The notes under the pieces are model-generated. The model worked only from the letters and a program-made list of their open reading frames with translations. It ran no database searches and was not told where the DNA came from. A DNA stretch of 64,000 bases from Corynebacterium matruchotii (GTDB taxonomy: Bacteria; Actinomycetota; Actinomycetes; Mycobacteriales; Mycobacteriaceae): the NCBI RefSeq assembly GCF_011612265.2, contig NZ_CP050134.2, positions 806,001-870,000 on the forward strand. The letters are read 5' to 3'. Both the position numbers and the translations under genes were made by a program. Every line of letters starts with the position of its first letter. The stretch's first letter is position 1. Positions 56,947-64,000 of this stretch are shown here, piece after piece.

Positions 56947-59900
56947 GTGACCAAAGTCGGCAATGTATACCCTCGTGTGGACATGACCGGGGGTTCCCAG
57001 CGCTTTTCCGACATGGAACAACAGGTCCTGCGCTACTGGGACCTTGATCAAACCTTCCAAGCCTCCTGCGACAACCGGGAAACCAGCCCCGAATATGTGT
57101 TCTATGATGGGCCGCCGTTTGCCAACGGGCTACCGCACTATGGGCACCTGCTGACCGGCTACGTCAAAGACATCATCCCCAGGTACAAAACCATGCGCGG
57201 CTACAAGGTGGCGCGCGTATTCGGTTGGGACTGCCACGGCCTGCCCGCCGAACTGGAGGCCGAAAAACAGCTGGGTATCAAAGACAAAGGCCAAATCGAG
57301 GCCATGGGCCTGGAAAAATTCAACGAGTACTGCGCCCAAAGCGTGCTGCAATACACGGAGGAATGGAAAGCCTACGTCACCCGGCAGGCCCGGTGGGTCG
57401 ATTTCGATAACGGCTACAAAACCATGGACCTGGATTTCATGGAATCCGTCATGTGGGCGTTCAAAACCCTCTACGATAACGGCCTGATCTACCAGGGCTT
57501 CCGGGTGCTGCCCTATTCCTGGGCCGAACACACACCCCTCTCCAATCAGGAAACCCGCCTGGACGACTCCTACAAAATGCGGCAAGATCCCGCGGTCACC
57601 GTCACCATGCCGCTGGTGGACACCCCAGGCCATCCGCTCGGGGCCGCGCTCGCCGGCGTCAATGCTCTCATCTGGACGACCACGCCGTGGACCCTGCCCT
57701 CCAACCTGGCCATCGCCGTCAATCCGGACGTCACCTATGCCGTGGTGCGGGCCGCCGACGGGGAACGCTACCTGCTGGCCGACAACCTGGTTGCCGGATA
57801 CGCCAAAGAACTCGGCGACTATGAAATCGAACACACATACGCCGGCCAGGAGTTGGCGGGGCTGGGATACCAACCCCCCTACGACTTCTTCCTGGATGAG
57901 CCGAAGGCGTTCCGCATCCTCGTCGCCGACTATGTGACCACCGAGGACGGCACCGGCGTGGTCCACCAAGCCCCCGCATTCGGTGAAGACGACATGCTCA
58001 CCTGCCAGCAGGCCGGCATCGGCGTGGTCATTCCGGTGGACATGGACGGCAAATTCACCTCCCTCGTGCCCCCCTACGAGGGCATGCTGGTGTTCGACGC
58101 CAACAAAGACATCATCCGGGACCTCAAGGCGGCCGGCCGAATCCTCCGCCACCAAACCATCGAACACTCCTACCCGCACTCGTGGCGGTCCGGGCAGCCA
58201 CTCATCTACATGGCGCTGCCCTCCTGGTTCGTGGCGGTCACCAAATTCCGGGACCGCATGGTCGAACTCAACCACGACCTGATCGAATGGATGCCCGAAC
58301 ACATCCGGGACGGCCAATTCGGCAAATGGCTCGAAGGCGCCCGCGACTGGAACATCTCCCGCAACCGCTACTGGGGCTCGCCCATCCCCGTGTGGGTGTC
58401 CGACTCCGAGGAATACCCGCGGGTCGACGTGTACGGCTCCCTGGACGAGCTCGAACGTGATTTCGGGGTGCGCCCCGCATCCCTGCACCGGCCATACATC
58501 GACGAACTCACCCGGCCCAACCCCGACGATCCCACCGGGAAATCCACCATGCGGCGGGTGCCGGAAGTCCTCGACTGCTGGTTCGAATCCGGCTCCATGC
58601 CGTTCGCCCAAAAACACTACCCGTTCGAAAACAAAGAATGGTTCGACGACCACTCCCCGGCGGATTTCATCGTGGAATACTCCGGCCAATCCCGTGGCTG
58701 GTTCTATACCCTGCACGTGCTCGCCACCGCCCTGTTCGACCGCCCGGCGTTCAAAAAGGTTGTGGCCCACGGCATCGTGCTTGGCGACGACGGGCTCAAA
58801 ATGAGCAAGTCCAAGGGAAACTACCCCAACGTCAACGAGGTGTTTGACCGGGACGGATCCGACGCCATGCGCTGGTTCCTCATGTCCAGCCCCATCCTGC
58901 GCGGCGGCAACCTCATCGTCACCGAGCAGGGTATCAGGGAAGGCGTGCGGCAGGCCCTGCTGCCCATGTGGAACGCCTACAGCTTCCTCAAACTGTACTC
59001 CGCCACCCCGGCTCGCATTGCCACCGACTCCACCGACATCCTTGACCGGTACATCCTGGCTAAACTGCACAACCTGGTGGCGGGCGTCACCGACGCCCTC
59101 GACGACACCGACATCGCCAGGGCCTGCGACGAAGTGCGGTGGTTCTGCGACGTGCTCACCAACTGGTATGTGCGCCGCTCCCGCCAACGCTTCTGGGAAG
59201 GCGACGAAGCCCACCCCGAGGCCTTCAACACCCTCTACACGGTGCTAGAGGCCCTCACCCGGGTGACCGCGCCCCTGCTACCAATGCTGTCCGAAGTCAT
59301 CTGGCGAGGCCTCACCGGCGAACGCTCCGTGCACCTGGCAGACTTCCCGGCGGCCGACGACTTCCCGGCCGACAACGACCTGGTGACCGCCATGGACTCC
59401 ATGCGGGGCGTGTGCTCGGCCACCAATTCGATCCGGAAAGCCCACAAGCTGCGCAACCGGCTCCCGCTGCCCAAACTCACCGTCGCCATGGCCAACTCCC
59501 AACAATTGGCCACCTTTGCCGACATCATCCGCAGCGAAGTCAATGTGAAAGAACTCAGCCTCACCGACGACGTGGACAGCATCGGCACCTTCGAAGTCGT
59601 CGTCAACGCCAAGATTGCCGGCCCCCGACTGGGCAAAGACGTGCAGAAAGCCATCAAGGCGGTCAAGGCCGGCAACTATGAGCGCACCGACCACGGCACC
59701 GTCATCGCCGATGGGGTAGAGCTCCAGCCTGATGAATTCACGGAACGCCTCGTCGCCGCCGACCCGACCGCTACCGCCCAAATCGACGGCGTGGACGGCC
59801 TGGTGCTGCTCGACACCCACGTCACCGAGGAGCTAGAGGCCGAAGGGTGGGCCGCCGACGTGATCCGTGGGCTGCAAGACGCCCGTAAACTCATGGACCT

Positions 59901-60084
59901 GGAGGTATCCGACCGCATCACCGTCACCCTGGGTGTGCCGGCTGAAAAAGAACAGTGGGCGCTCCGCCACGCCGACACCATCGCCGGGGAAGTCCTGGCC
60001 ACCAGCCTCGACATCATCGTGGGCGACATCCCCGACGGTTTGAGCATTGTATCCGACGTGACCGCGGCAATCACCAAGAACTAA
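56947..60084 (+). CDS. ileS: Isoleucyl-tRNA synthetase
   Basis: Class I synthetase, 1045 residues, of the eukaryotic-like long type that lacks the C-terminal zinc finger of E. coli IleS. The HIGH motif is PHYGH at 63-67, and KMSKS is at 618-622. The editing domain lies between about 200 and 400 ([14 protein letters not shown]). GTG start at 56947, eight bases after the GGAG that is masked in the T-box leader. A large hairpin follows the gene. Regulation by tRNA-Ile charging is well supported by the leader. Confidence 0.98.
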   Translation: MTKVGNVYPRVDMTGGSQRFSDMEQQVLRYWDLDQTFQASCDNRETSPEYVFYDGPPFANGLPHYGHLLTGYVKDIIPRYKTMRGYKVARVFGWDCHGLPAELEAEKQLGIKDKGQIEAMGLEKFNEYCAQSVLQYTEEWKAYVTRQARWVDFDNGYKTMDLDFMESVMWAFKTLYDNGLIYQGFRVLPYSWAEHTPLSNQETRLDDSYKMRQDPAVTVTMPLVDTPGHPLGAALAGVNALIWTTTPWTLPSNLAIAVNPDVTYAVVRAADGERYLLADNLVAGYAKELGDYEIEHTYAGQELAGLGYQPPYDFFLDEPKAFRILVADYVTTEDGTGVVHQAPAFGEDDMLTCQQAGIGVVIPVDMDGKFTSLVPPYEGMLVFDANKDIIRDLKAAGRILRHQTIEHSYPHSWRSGQPLIYMALPSWFVAVTKFRDRMVELNHDLIEWMPEHIRDGQFGKWLEGARDWNISRNRYWGSPIPVWVSDSEEYPRVDVYGSLDELERDFGVRPASLHRPYIDELTRPNPDDPTGKSTMRRVPEVLDCWFESGSMPFAQKHYPFENKEWFDDHSPADFIVEYSGQSRGWFYTLHVLATALFDRPAFKKVVAHGIVLGDDGLKMSKSKGNYPNVNEVFDRDGSDAMRWFLMSSPILRGGNLIVTEQGIREGVRQALLPMWNAYSFLKLYSATPARIATDSTDILDRYILAKLHNLVAGVTDALDDTDIARACDEVRWFCDVLTNWYVRRSRQRFWEGDEAHPEAFNTLYTVLEALTRVTAPLLPMLSEVIWRGLTGERSVHLADFPAADDFPADNDLVTAMDSMRGVCSATNSIRKAHKLRNRLPLPKLTVAMANSQQLATFADIIRSEVNVKELSLTDDVDSIGTFEVVVNAKIAGPRLGKDVQKAIKAVKAGNYERTDHGTVIADGVELQPDEFTERLVAADPTATAQIDGVDGLVLLDTHVTEELEAEGWAADVIRGLQDARKLMDLEVSDRITVTLGVPAEKEQWALRHADTIAGEVLATSLDIIVGDIPDGLSIVSDVTAAITKN

Positions 60085-60125
60085 GAGTGGTATAATTTAA
60101 ACCGCCTTTCTACTTGAATTGCAGG

Positions 60126-60162
60126 CCAATGGCCTCAACCACACCCCGGTTGAGGCCATTGG
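60126..60162. terminator. Bidirectional hairpin between ileS and the SGNH gene
   Basis: CCAATGGCCTCAACC and GGTTGAGGCCATTGG form a perfect 15-bp stem with a 7-base loop, between two convergent genes. A T-rich stretch follows on the plus strand. Confidence 0.88.
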
Positions 60163-60191
60163 TCATTTCCCCCCTTTGGGCGTCGACAAGC

Positions 60192-61130
60192 CTAGCGGCG
60201 ATGCACCCGCTCCATAATCATGCTGGCCTGCGCCGCCACCCCGCGTTCGGTCAAATGCCACGCCATGATCTGATCCTGCGCCTGGTCATCAATGATGTTC
60301 TTCACCCACCGCTGCTCCAGTGGCTGACACGAACCATGCCCCTCAAAACCCGCGGCGATATCCACAAACTCGGTGTGCAACTCCGCACCCAACTCGCGCA
60401 TCGACTCGTTTATCGTCCCCAGGTAATCAACCATCACCCGATCCGGCACCACAACCCGAACCGGAACGCCTATCCGCTCTTTCGGCATATTAATCGCACA
60501 CAACCGCCGATCCGAATCCACCACATGCGGGTACCCCACCAATAGCACCCGCGCATTCGGTGCCAACTCATGAATCCGGCGCACCGACGGCCCAATCCGC
60601 CGCCCATACTCCGCCGGCGTAATCCGCCGCCACGATTGCAACACCCCATAGTCCCGAATGATCCCATCCCAGGCTTCGTTCGCACCTGCAGTGATCGTCA
60701 CAATCTTCGTGCCCGGGCCCAACGCCCCGGCGCGCTCCGCATACCGCACCCGATCAATCAAATTCGACTTCTGTTCTGGGCCGGCATCCTTCTCAATCAC
60801 CGAACCAGCGCAGGTGGCAATGAACGTCGACGAAAAATTCGGCTTCAACTGCACCGGATACGAATTCTTGCTCCACCGGCACAGCGCATTATCCTCCCGC
60901 GGCTCTACCTGGTCCCAATAGGTGGGATTCGCCGCAAACGAGTCCCCGAACGCCACATACTCCGACCCGCCATTTGGCACTGGATCGTACGCTCCTGGAT
61001 TGCTCACGGTCTCCCGCAGTTTGCTCTGCGCCACCGCCGGTGTGGGCACCATAACAGCGGCCGTCGTCACGGTAAGCAATGCGACTATTTTTGCCGCTAA
61101 ACTGCGGCTTTTCTTCAAGATTCTCCTCAT
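60192..61130 (-). CDS. Secreted SGNH/GDSL hydrolase
   Basis: 312-residue exported esterase/lipase. The signal peptide ends near TPAVAQ (residue about 35). Catalytic Ser64 lies in the GDSF block; TAGANEAWDG holds the Asn block, and H292 lies in AWHLTERG near the end with an Asp six residues before. Cysteines (four or more) suggest disulfides in the mature protein. Substrate unknown; many corynebacterial members act on envelope esters. It faces ileS convergently and is divergent from dinB across 43 bases. Confidence 0.88.
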   Translation of the reverse strand: MRRILKKSRSLAAKIVALLTVTTAAVMVPTPAVAQSKLRETVSNPGAYDPVPNGGSEYVAFGDSFAANPTYWDQVEPREDNALCRWSKNSYPVQLKPNFSSTFIATCAGSVIEKDAGPEQKSNLIDRVRYAERAGALGPGTKIVTITAGANEAWDGIIRDYGVLQSWRRITPAEYGRRIGPSVRRIHELAPNARVLLVGYPHVVDSDRRLCAINMPKERIGVPVRVVVPDRVMVDYLGTINESMRELGAELHTEFVDIAAGFEGHGSCQPLEQRWVKNIIDDQAQDQIMAWHLTERGVAAQASMIMERVHRR

Positions 61131-61160
61131 GCGGTTAACAATATCTCACGACGTCTCGGT

Positions 61161-61173
61161 TAGGCTATGGGAT
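61161..61173 (+). promoter_or_regulatory. Possible -10 for leaderless dinB message
   Basis: TAGGCT at 61161-61166 ends seven bases before the ATG at 61174, with no ribosome-binding site between, consistent with transcription beginning at or near the start codon. Confidence 0.4.
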
Positions 61174-62568
61174 ATGTATCAACGTTGGGTTCTCCACATC
61201 GACATGGATGCGTTCTTCGCGTCGGTGGAACAACTCACCCGCCCCACACTCCGCGGCCGCCCCGTGCTCGTCGGCGGCACCTCCGGTCGCGGTGTGGTCG
61301 CCGGCGCCTCCTACGAGGCCCGCCGCTTTGGCGCCCATTCCGCCATGCCCATGCACCAAGCCCGGGCGCTCGTGGGGTTTTCGGCCATTACTGTCCAGCC
61401 CCGCATCGGCCTCTACCGGGTAGCTTCACGACGTGTCTTCGACCTGGTGGCCCGCAACGTTGGCACTATCGAACAAATCAGCGTCGACGAAGCTTTCCTC
61501 GAACCCATAGGCCTGCGCGGGGCTACGCCTGACGACGTAGCAACCTGGGCCAATAATCTTCGAACACAAATTCGCCAGGAGACCGGCTTGCCGTCTTCCA
61601 TTGGTGCGGGCCCCGGCAAACAAAGCGCCAAAATCGCCTCCAGCATGGCCAAACCCAACGGGCTTTATATCATCCCCAAAGATCAGGAAGCCGACATCCT
61701 CGGCCCCCTGCCGGTGCGTAAACTCTGGGGAGTCGGCCCGGTCTCCGAAATCAAACTCCAGCGCATGGGCGTCAAAACCATCGCCGACCTCGCCAACCTG
61801 CCCCAAACCGAAGTCGAGGCCAGCCTCGGAAAAACCGTGGGCCTTGGCCTCTGGCACCGCGCCCGCGGCATCGACACCGCCCCCGTTGAACCCCGCGCCG
61901 AGGCGAAATCCGTTGGTGCCGAATATACCTACCCCCACGACCTCACCACCCGACCCGAAGTGGACGCCGCCATCGACCGGGCGTTCGAAGCCGCCCTCCG
62001 CCGGCTCCGCACCGATGGTCGCGGCGCCCGTACCGTGAACGTCAAACTCAAGCTCGCCGACTTTCACACCCTCACCCGCGCCCAATCCTTCCCCTACGCC
62101 ATAGATGACCCTGCCATCCTCCGAAACGCCACCAACCTCCTCGTCCGCTACCCCCACGAGGTCGGACCTATCCGACTCGTCGGTGTCTCCTTCAGCAACC
62201 TTGACCACCCCAGCCAAGAAATGCTGTTCCCCGACCTGCACCCCGCCACACCCACCACCGCTCCTACCCACAGCGTTGACTGGGAGGCCGGGGTGCGGGG
62301 CAATAACCCGCCCGACGAAGACGCCACAAACCCTGCCGCCAATCTCATTACCACCGACGGCTGGTACCCCACCCAAGACGTCACCCACCCCGATCACGGC
62401 CACGGCTGGATTCAGGGCATCGGCCACGGCAAACTCACCGTCCGATTTGAAACCCGCACCACGCCCCGCGGCCACACCTGCACCTTTGCCACCACCAACC
62501 CCGACCTCCAACCGGCCGACCCCCTCACCAGCCTCGACTGGGATGATTGGCTGGCAGAACACCAATGA
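61174..62568 (+). CDS. dinB: DNA polymerase IV (Y family)
   Basis: Error-prone lesion-bypass polymerase. 464 residues from ATG 61174 (MYQRWVLHIDMDAFF). Catalytic residues D10 and D12 in HIDMDAFFASVE and D105-E106 in SVDEAFLE are present; LPSSIGAGPGKQSAKIAS and KLWGVGPVSE mark the palm and helix-hairpin-helix. The C-terminal 110 residues extend past the little-finger domain and contain Trp-rich motifs, typical of the longer actinobacterial DinB1 type. No beta-clamp peptide was confidently identified. No SOS box was seen in front. Confidence 0.93.
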   Translation: MYQRWVLHIDMDAFFASVEQLTRPTLRGRPVLVGGTSGRGVVAGASYEARRFGAHSAMPMHQARALVGFSAITVQPRIGLYRVASRRVFDLVARNVGTIEQISVDEAFLEPIGLRGATPDDVATWANNLRTQIRQETGLPSSIGAGPGKQSAKIASSMAKPNGLYIIPKDQEADILGPLPVRKLWGVGPVSEIKLQRMGVKTIADLANLPQTEVEASLGKTVGLGLWHRARGIDTAPVEPRAEAKSVGAEYTYPHDLTTRPEVDAAIDRAFEAALRRLRTDGRGARTVNVKLKLADFHTLTRAQSFPYAIDDPAILRNATNLLVRYPHEVGPIRLVGVSFSNLDHPSQEMLFPDLHPATPTTAPTHSVDWEAGVRGNNPPDEDATNPAANLITTDGWYPTQDVTHPDHGHGWIQGIGHGKLTVRFETRTTPRGHTCTFATTNPDLQPADPLTSLDWDDWLAEHQ

Positions 62569-62584
62569 CAAAGAAAAATACACT

Positions 62585-63109
62585 ATGAAACCGCATTCCA
62601 CCACGCGCCATATCACCACCATGCTGACCGCCCTCACAGCCCTCGCGCTGCTCACAGCATGCGGCAGCGAGACCACCGCTCCCACCGAACTCGGCTATCT
62701 TCGCCCCCGTGACTGGCACACCATCACCGACATAAAAGACACCATCCGCACCTTAACCGGTGGCTGCGCCGCCTACACCGATACCGAAGGCATTGGCAGC
62801 TGCGCCGAAGGCGACCAACAAACCTACCTCTTCACCATCGACCCGGCTGACCTGGACCCCGCAACCACCCAACCCCGGGCCGGCACCATCACCATGACCG
62901 CCCGCGCTCAAGCCGAAGAACGCAATGTTGCGGCCGCGGTCCTCATCGGCCCCCGGTGGCAAATCGCCTGCTACGGCGCCCACGCCCTGAGCAATTGCAG
63001 CGTTCTCCGCGGGGCCTTCGACATGAAAACCATAGACGTGTACAACCTGGAGCAGGCCGATAACGCCGACGATTTCCGCACCGACGTCACCGTAAGAATC
63101 CTTGACTAG
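62585..63109 (+). CDS. Putative lipoprotein
   Basis: 174 residues from ATG 62585 with AAAGAAAA upstream. A signal helix (TMLTALTALALLTAC) ends in a lipobox with the lipid-attached Cys at about residue 26. The mature part has four more cysteines (GGCAAY, GSCAEG, IACYG, SNCSVL), likely two disulfides. It resembles the small DUF3558-type corynebacterial lipoproteins but I cannot assign a family with certainty. It begins 16 bases after dinB, so the two may be cotranscribed. Confidence 0.75.
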   Translation: MKPHSTTRHITTMLTALTALALLTACGSETTAPTELGYLRPRDWHTITDIKDTIRTLTGGCAAYTDTEGIGSCAEGDQQTYLFTIDPADLDPATTQPRAGTITMTARAQAEERNVAAAVLIGPRWQIACYGAHALSNCSVLRGAFDMKTIDVYNLEQADNADDFRTDVTVRILD

Positions 63110-63127
63110 CCGCCAGAACCCCCGCAG

Positions 63128-64000
63128 CTAGAACAGCGTGAACGGGCTTACCCCACTCGCAATCGCGGCCGCCAACAACACCCGGGCCTGACCGGCCCGA
63201 AAATACGTCGACCCCACCGCCCCCTTTGCTGCCAACGTGGCGCCCCCACCGGCGCCACCATATTTACCGGACACCTCACCCCGCGGCACCCGAGTCGTGA
63301 TCACCACCGGAATCCCCCGATCCAATGCTGCCCCCAGGGTGCGACCCATCTCCACACCCACGTTTCCCGAACCCATGGCCTCCACCACCAGGCCCTGAAC
63401 CCCGGCAGCTATCGCCGCCTCCACCAATGTGCCCGGCGCGCCGGGATAGGCGGAAATGATGGCGACCTGCGTGTCTTTGAGGGGCACCAGGGGGATGGGG
63501 TCGGCCCGGGTGGGTTCCTCGGGGGCGTTGGTGGCGAAGGCAAGCTCGTCGCTGGTGTGCCATTTGCACACGCCGCGGGCGGGGAGCACCGCATGCCCGA
63601 AGACGACGAGCACCCCAATGTCGCGGGCGGACGTGTCTGAGGCAATCATGACGGCTTCGAATAGATTAGCGAACCCATCGGATTCGGGATGGTCGTAGGG
63701 TTTTTGGGAGCCGGTGAGCACGATGGGGCGGGGGTCGGTGTGGAAGGTGTCGAGCGCGACGGCGGTTTCTTCCATGGAGTCGGTGCCGTGCGTGACGACG
63801 ACCCCCACGACGGTGGGGTCGGTCAAGGCGTCGTGGCAGGCGGCAATGATGGTGTCCAGGTCGGCGAAGGTGAGGGAGGAGGAATCCAGGCGGGTGAGTT
63901 CCCGCACCTCGATGGTGAGGTTTCCGGCAAATCGGTCGGCGACGGGTTGCACGAGGGTGGTGCCTGCCACGGTGGGCACCAGCGCCCCGGTGGGGTCGGT
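63128..64000 (-). CDS. L-asparaginase, 5' part cut by window edge
   Basis: The frame continues beyond the right edge, so the N-terminal TGGTI block with the first catalytic Thr is not visible. Visible motifs are VVTHGTDSMEETA (second active-site Thr-Asp), VLTGSQKPYDHPESDGFANLFEA and the C-terminal part with VVEAMGSGNVG and TTRVPRGEV. About 290 residues are seen of an expected 320-330. Hydrolyses L-asparagine to aspartate and ammonia. Codon choice flips from G-ending to C-ending near 63.45 kb in plus-strand terms. Convergent with the lipoprotein gene. Confidence 0.93.
   Translation of the reverse strand, partial: TDPTGALVPTVAGTTLVQPVADRFAGNLTIEVRELTRLDSSSLTFADLDTIIAACHDALTDPTVVGVVVTHGTDSMEETAVALDTFHTDPRPIVLTGSQKPYDHPESDGFANLFEAVMIASDTSARDIGVLVVFGHAVLPARGVCKWHTSDELAFATNAPEEPTRADPIPLVPLKDTQVAIISAYPGAPGTLVEAAIAAGVQGLVVEAMGSGNVGVEMGRTLGAALDRGIPVVITTRVPRGEVSGKYGGAGGGATLAAKGAVGSTYFRAGQARVLLAAAIASGVSPFTLF

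Noticed and set aside
57130..59214. 694-codon minus-strand frame opposite ileS
   Set aside because: A shadow produced by GC-rich codon bias; ileS is intact with all motifs on the plus strand.

Overview
The window is a stretch of the core chromosome of a Corynebacterium-type actinobacterium. The evidence is the gene set and its order: ltsA next to ctaC-ctaF, ctaE-qcrC-qcrA-qcrB with a diheme cytochrome c, PimB-type and MptA-type mannosyltransferases, a class II DAHP synthase, PknL with its neighbouring DNA-binding protein, and a complete dcw (division and cell wall) cluster without ftsA that ends in sepF-yggT-wag31. Base composition is GC-rich and GTG starts are frequent. I see no insertion sequence, prophage, CRISPR array, tRNA or rRNA gene. 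The window is cut inside a gene at both ends (pepA on the left, an asparaginase on the right).

Layout. 1-5.6 kb: pepA (partial), ilvE, the cobS-cobT-cobU cobalamin lower-ligand genes and a DUF3043 membrane protein. 5.9-15.2 kb: an ErpA/IscA-type Fe-S protein, ltsA (glutamine amidotransferase of the AsnB family), and the subunits of the cytochrome bc1-aa3 branch except ctaD and ctaB. 15.2-22.9 kb: two secreted NlpC/P60 hydrolases, pimB, a ROK glucokinase, a PlsC acyltransferase, an acyltransferase-3 membrane protein, a 48-residue membrane protein and a DEDDh exonuclease. 22.9-32.1 kb: aroG, an epimerase, an XRE regulator overlapping pknL, the PknL-partner DNA-binding protein, mptA, idsA and metF. 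32.1-33.9 kb: a GNAT acetyltransferase, a HEPN-family protein and DUF3040. 34.7-55.5 kb: mraZ-rsmH-ftsL-ftsI-murE-murF-mraY-murD-ftsW-murG-murC-ftsQ-ftsZ-pgeF-sepF-yggT-wag31. 55.5-64 kb: a small membrane protein, a secreted glycoside-hydrolase-like lipoprotein, ileS behind a T-box leader, an SGNH hydrolase, dinB, a lipoprotein and a partial asparaginase.

How the genes work together. Most of the window builds or remodels the cell envelope: the dcw cluster makes lipid II and drives septation, LtsA-type proteins amidate meso-diaminopimelate, NlpC/P60 proteins cut stem peptides, PimB and MptA make mannosylated glycolipids, and IdsA supplies prenyl diphosphates. The second theme is aerobic respiration (CtaC/F/E plus QcrCAB).

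No wholly new multi-gene system is visible. The most interesting signals are regulatory: 9-bp tandem repeats resembling MtrA boxes upstream of both the first NlpC/P60 gene and mraZ, a 10-bp-period GTGGGG array (MraZ operator) before mraZ, three CRP/GlxR-like sites before ctaC, ctaE and the first NlpC/P60 gene, a LexA-like palindrome between the GNAT and HEPN genes, and an ileS T-box whose leader carries an exact 10-base complement of the ribosome-binding region. The yggS gene usually found between pgeF and sepF is absent.
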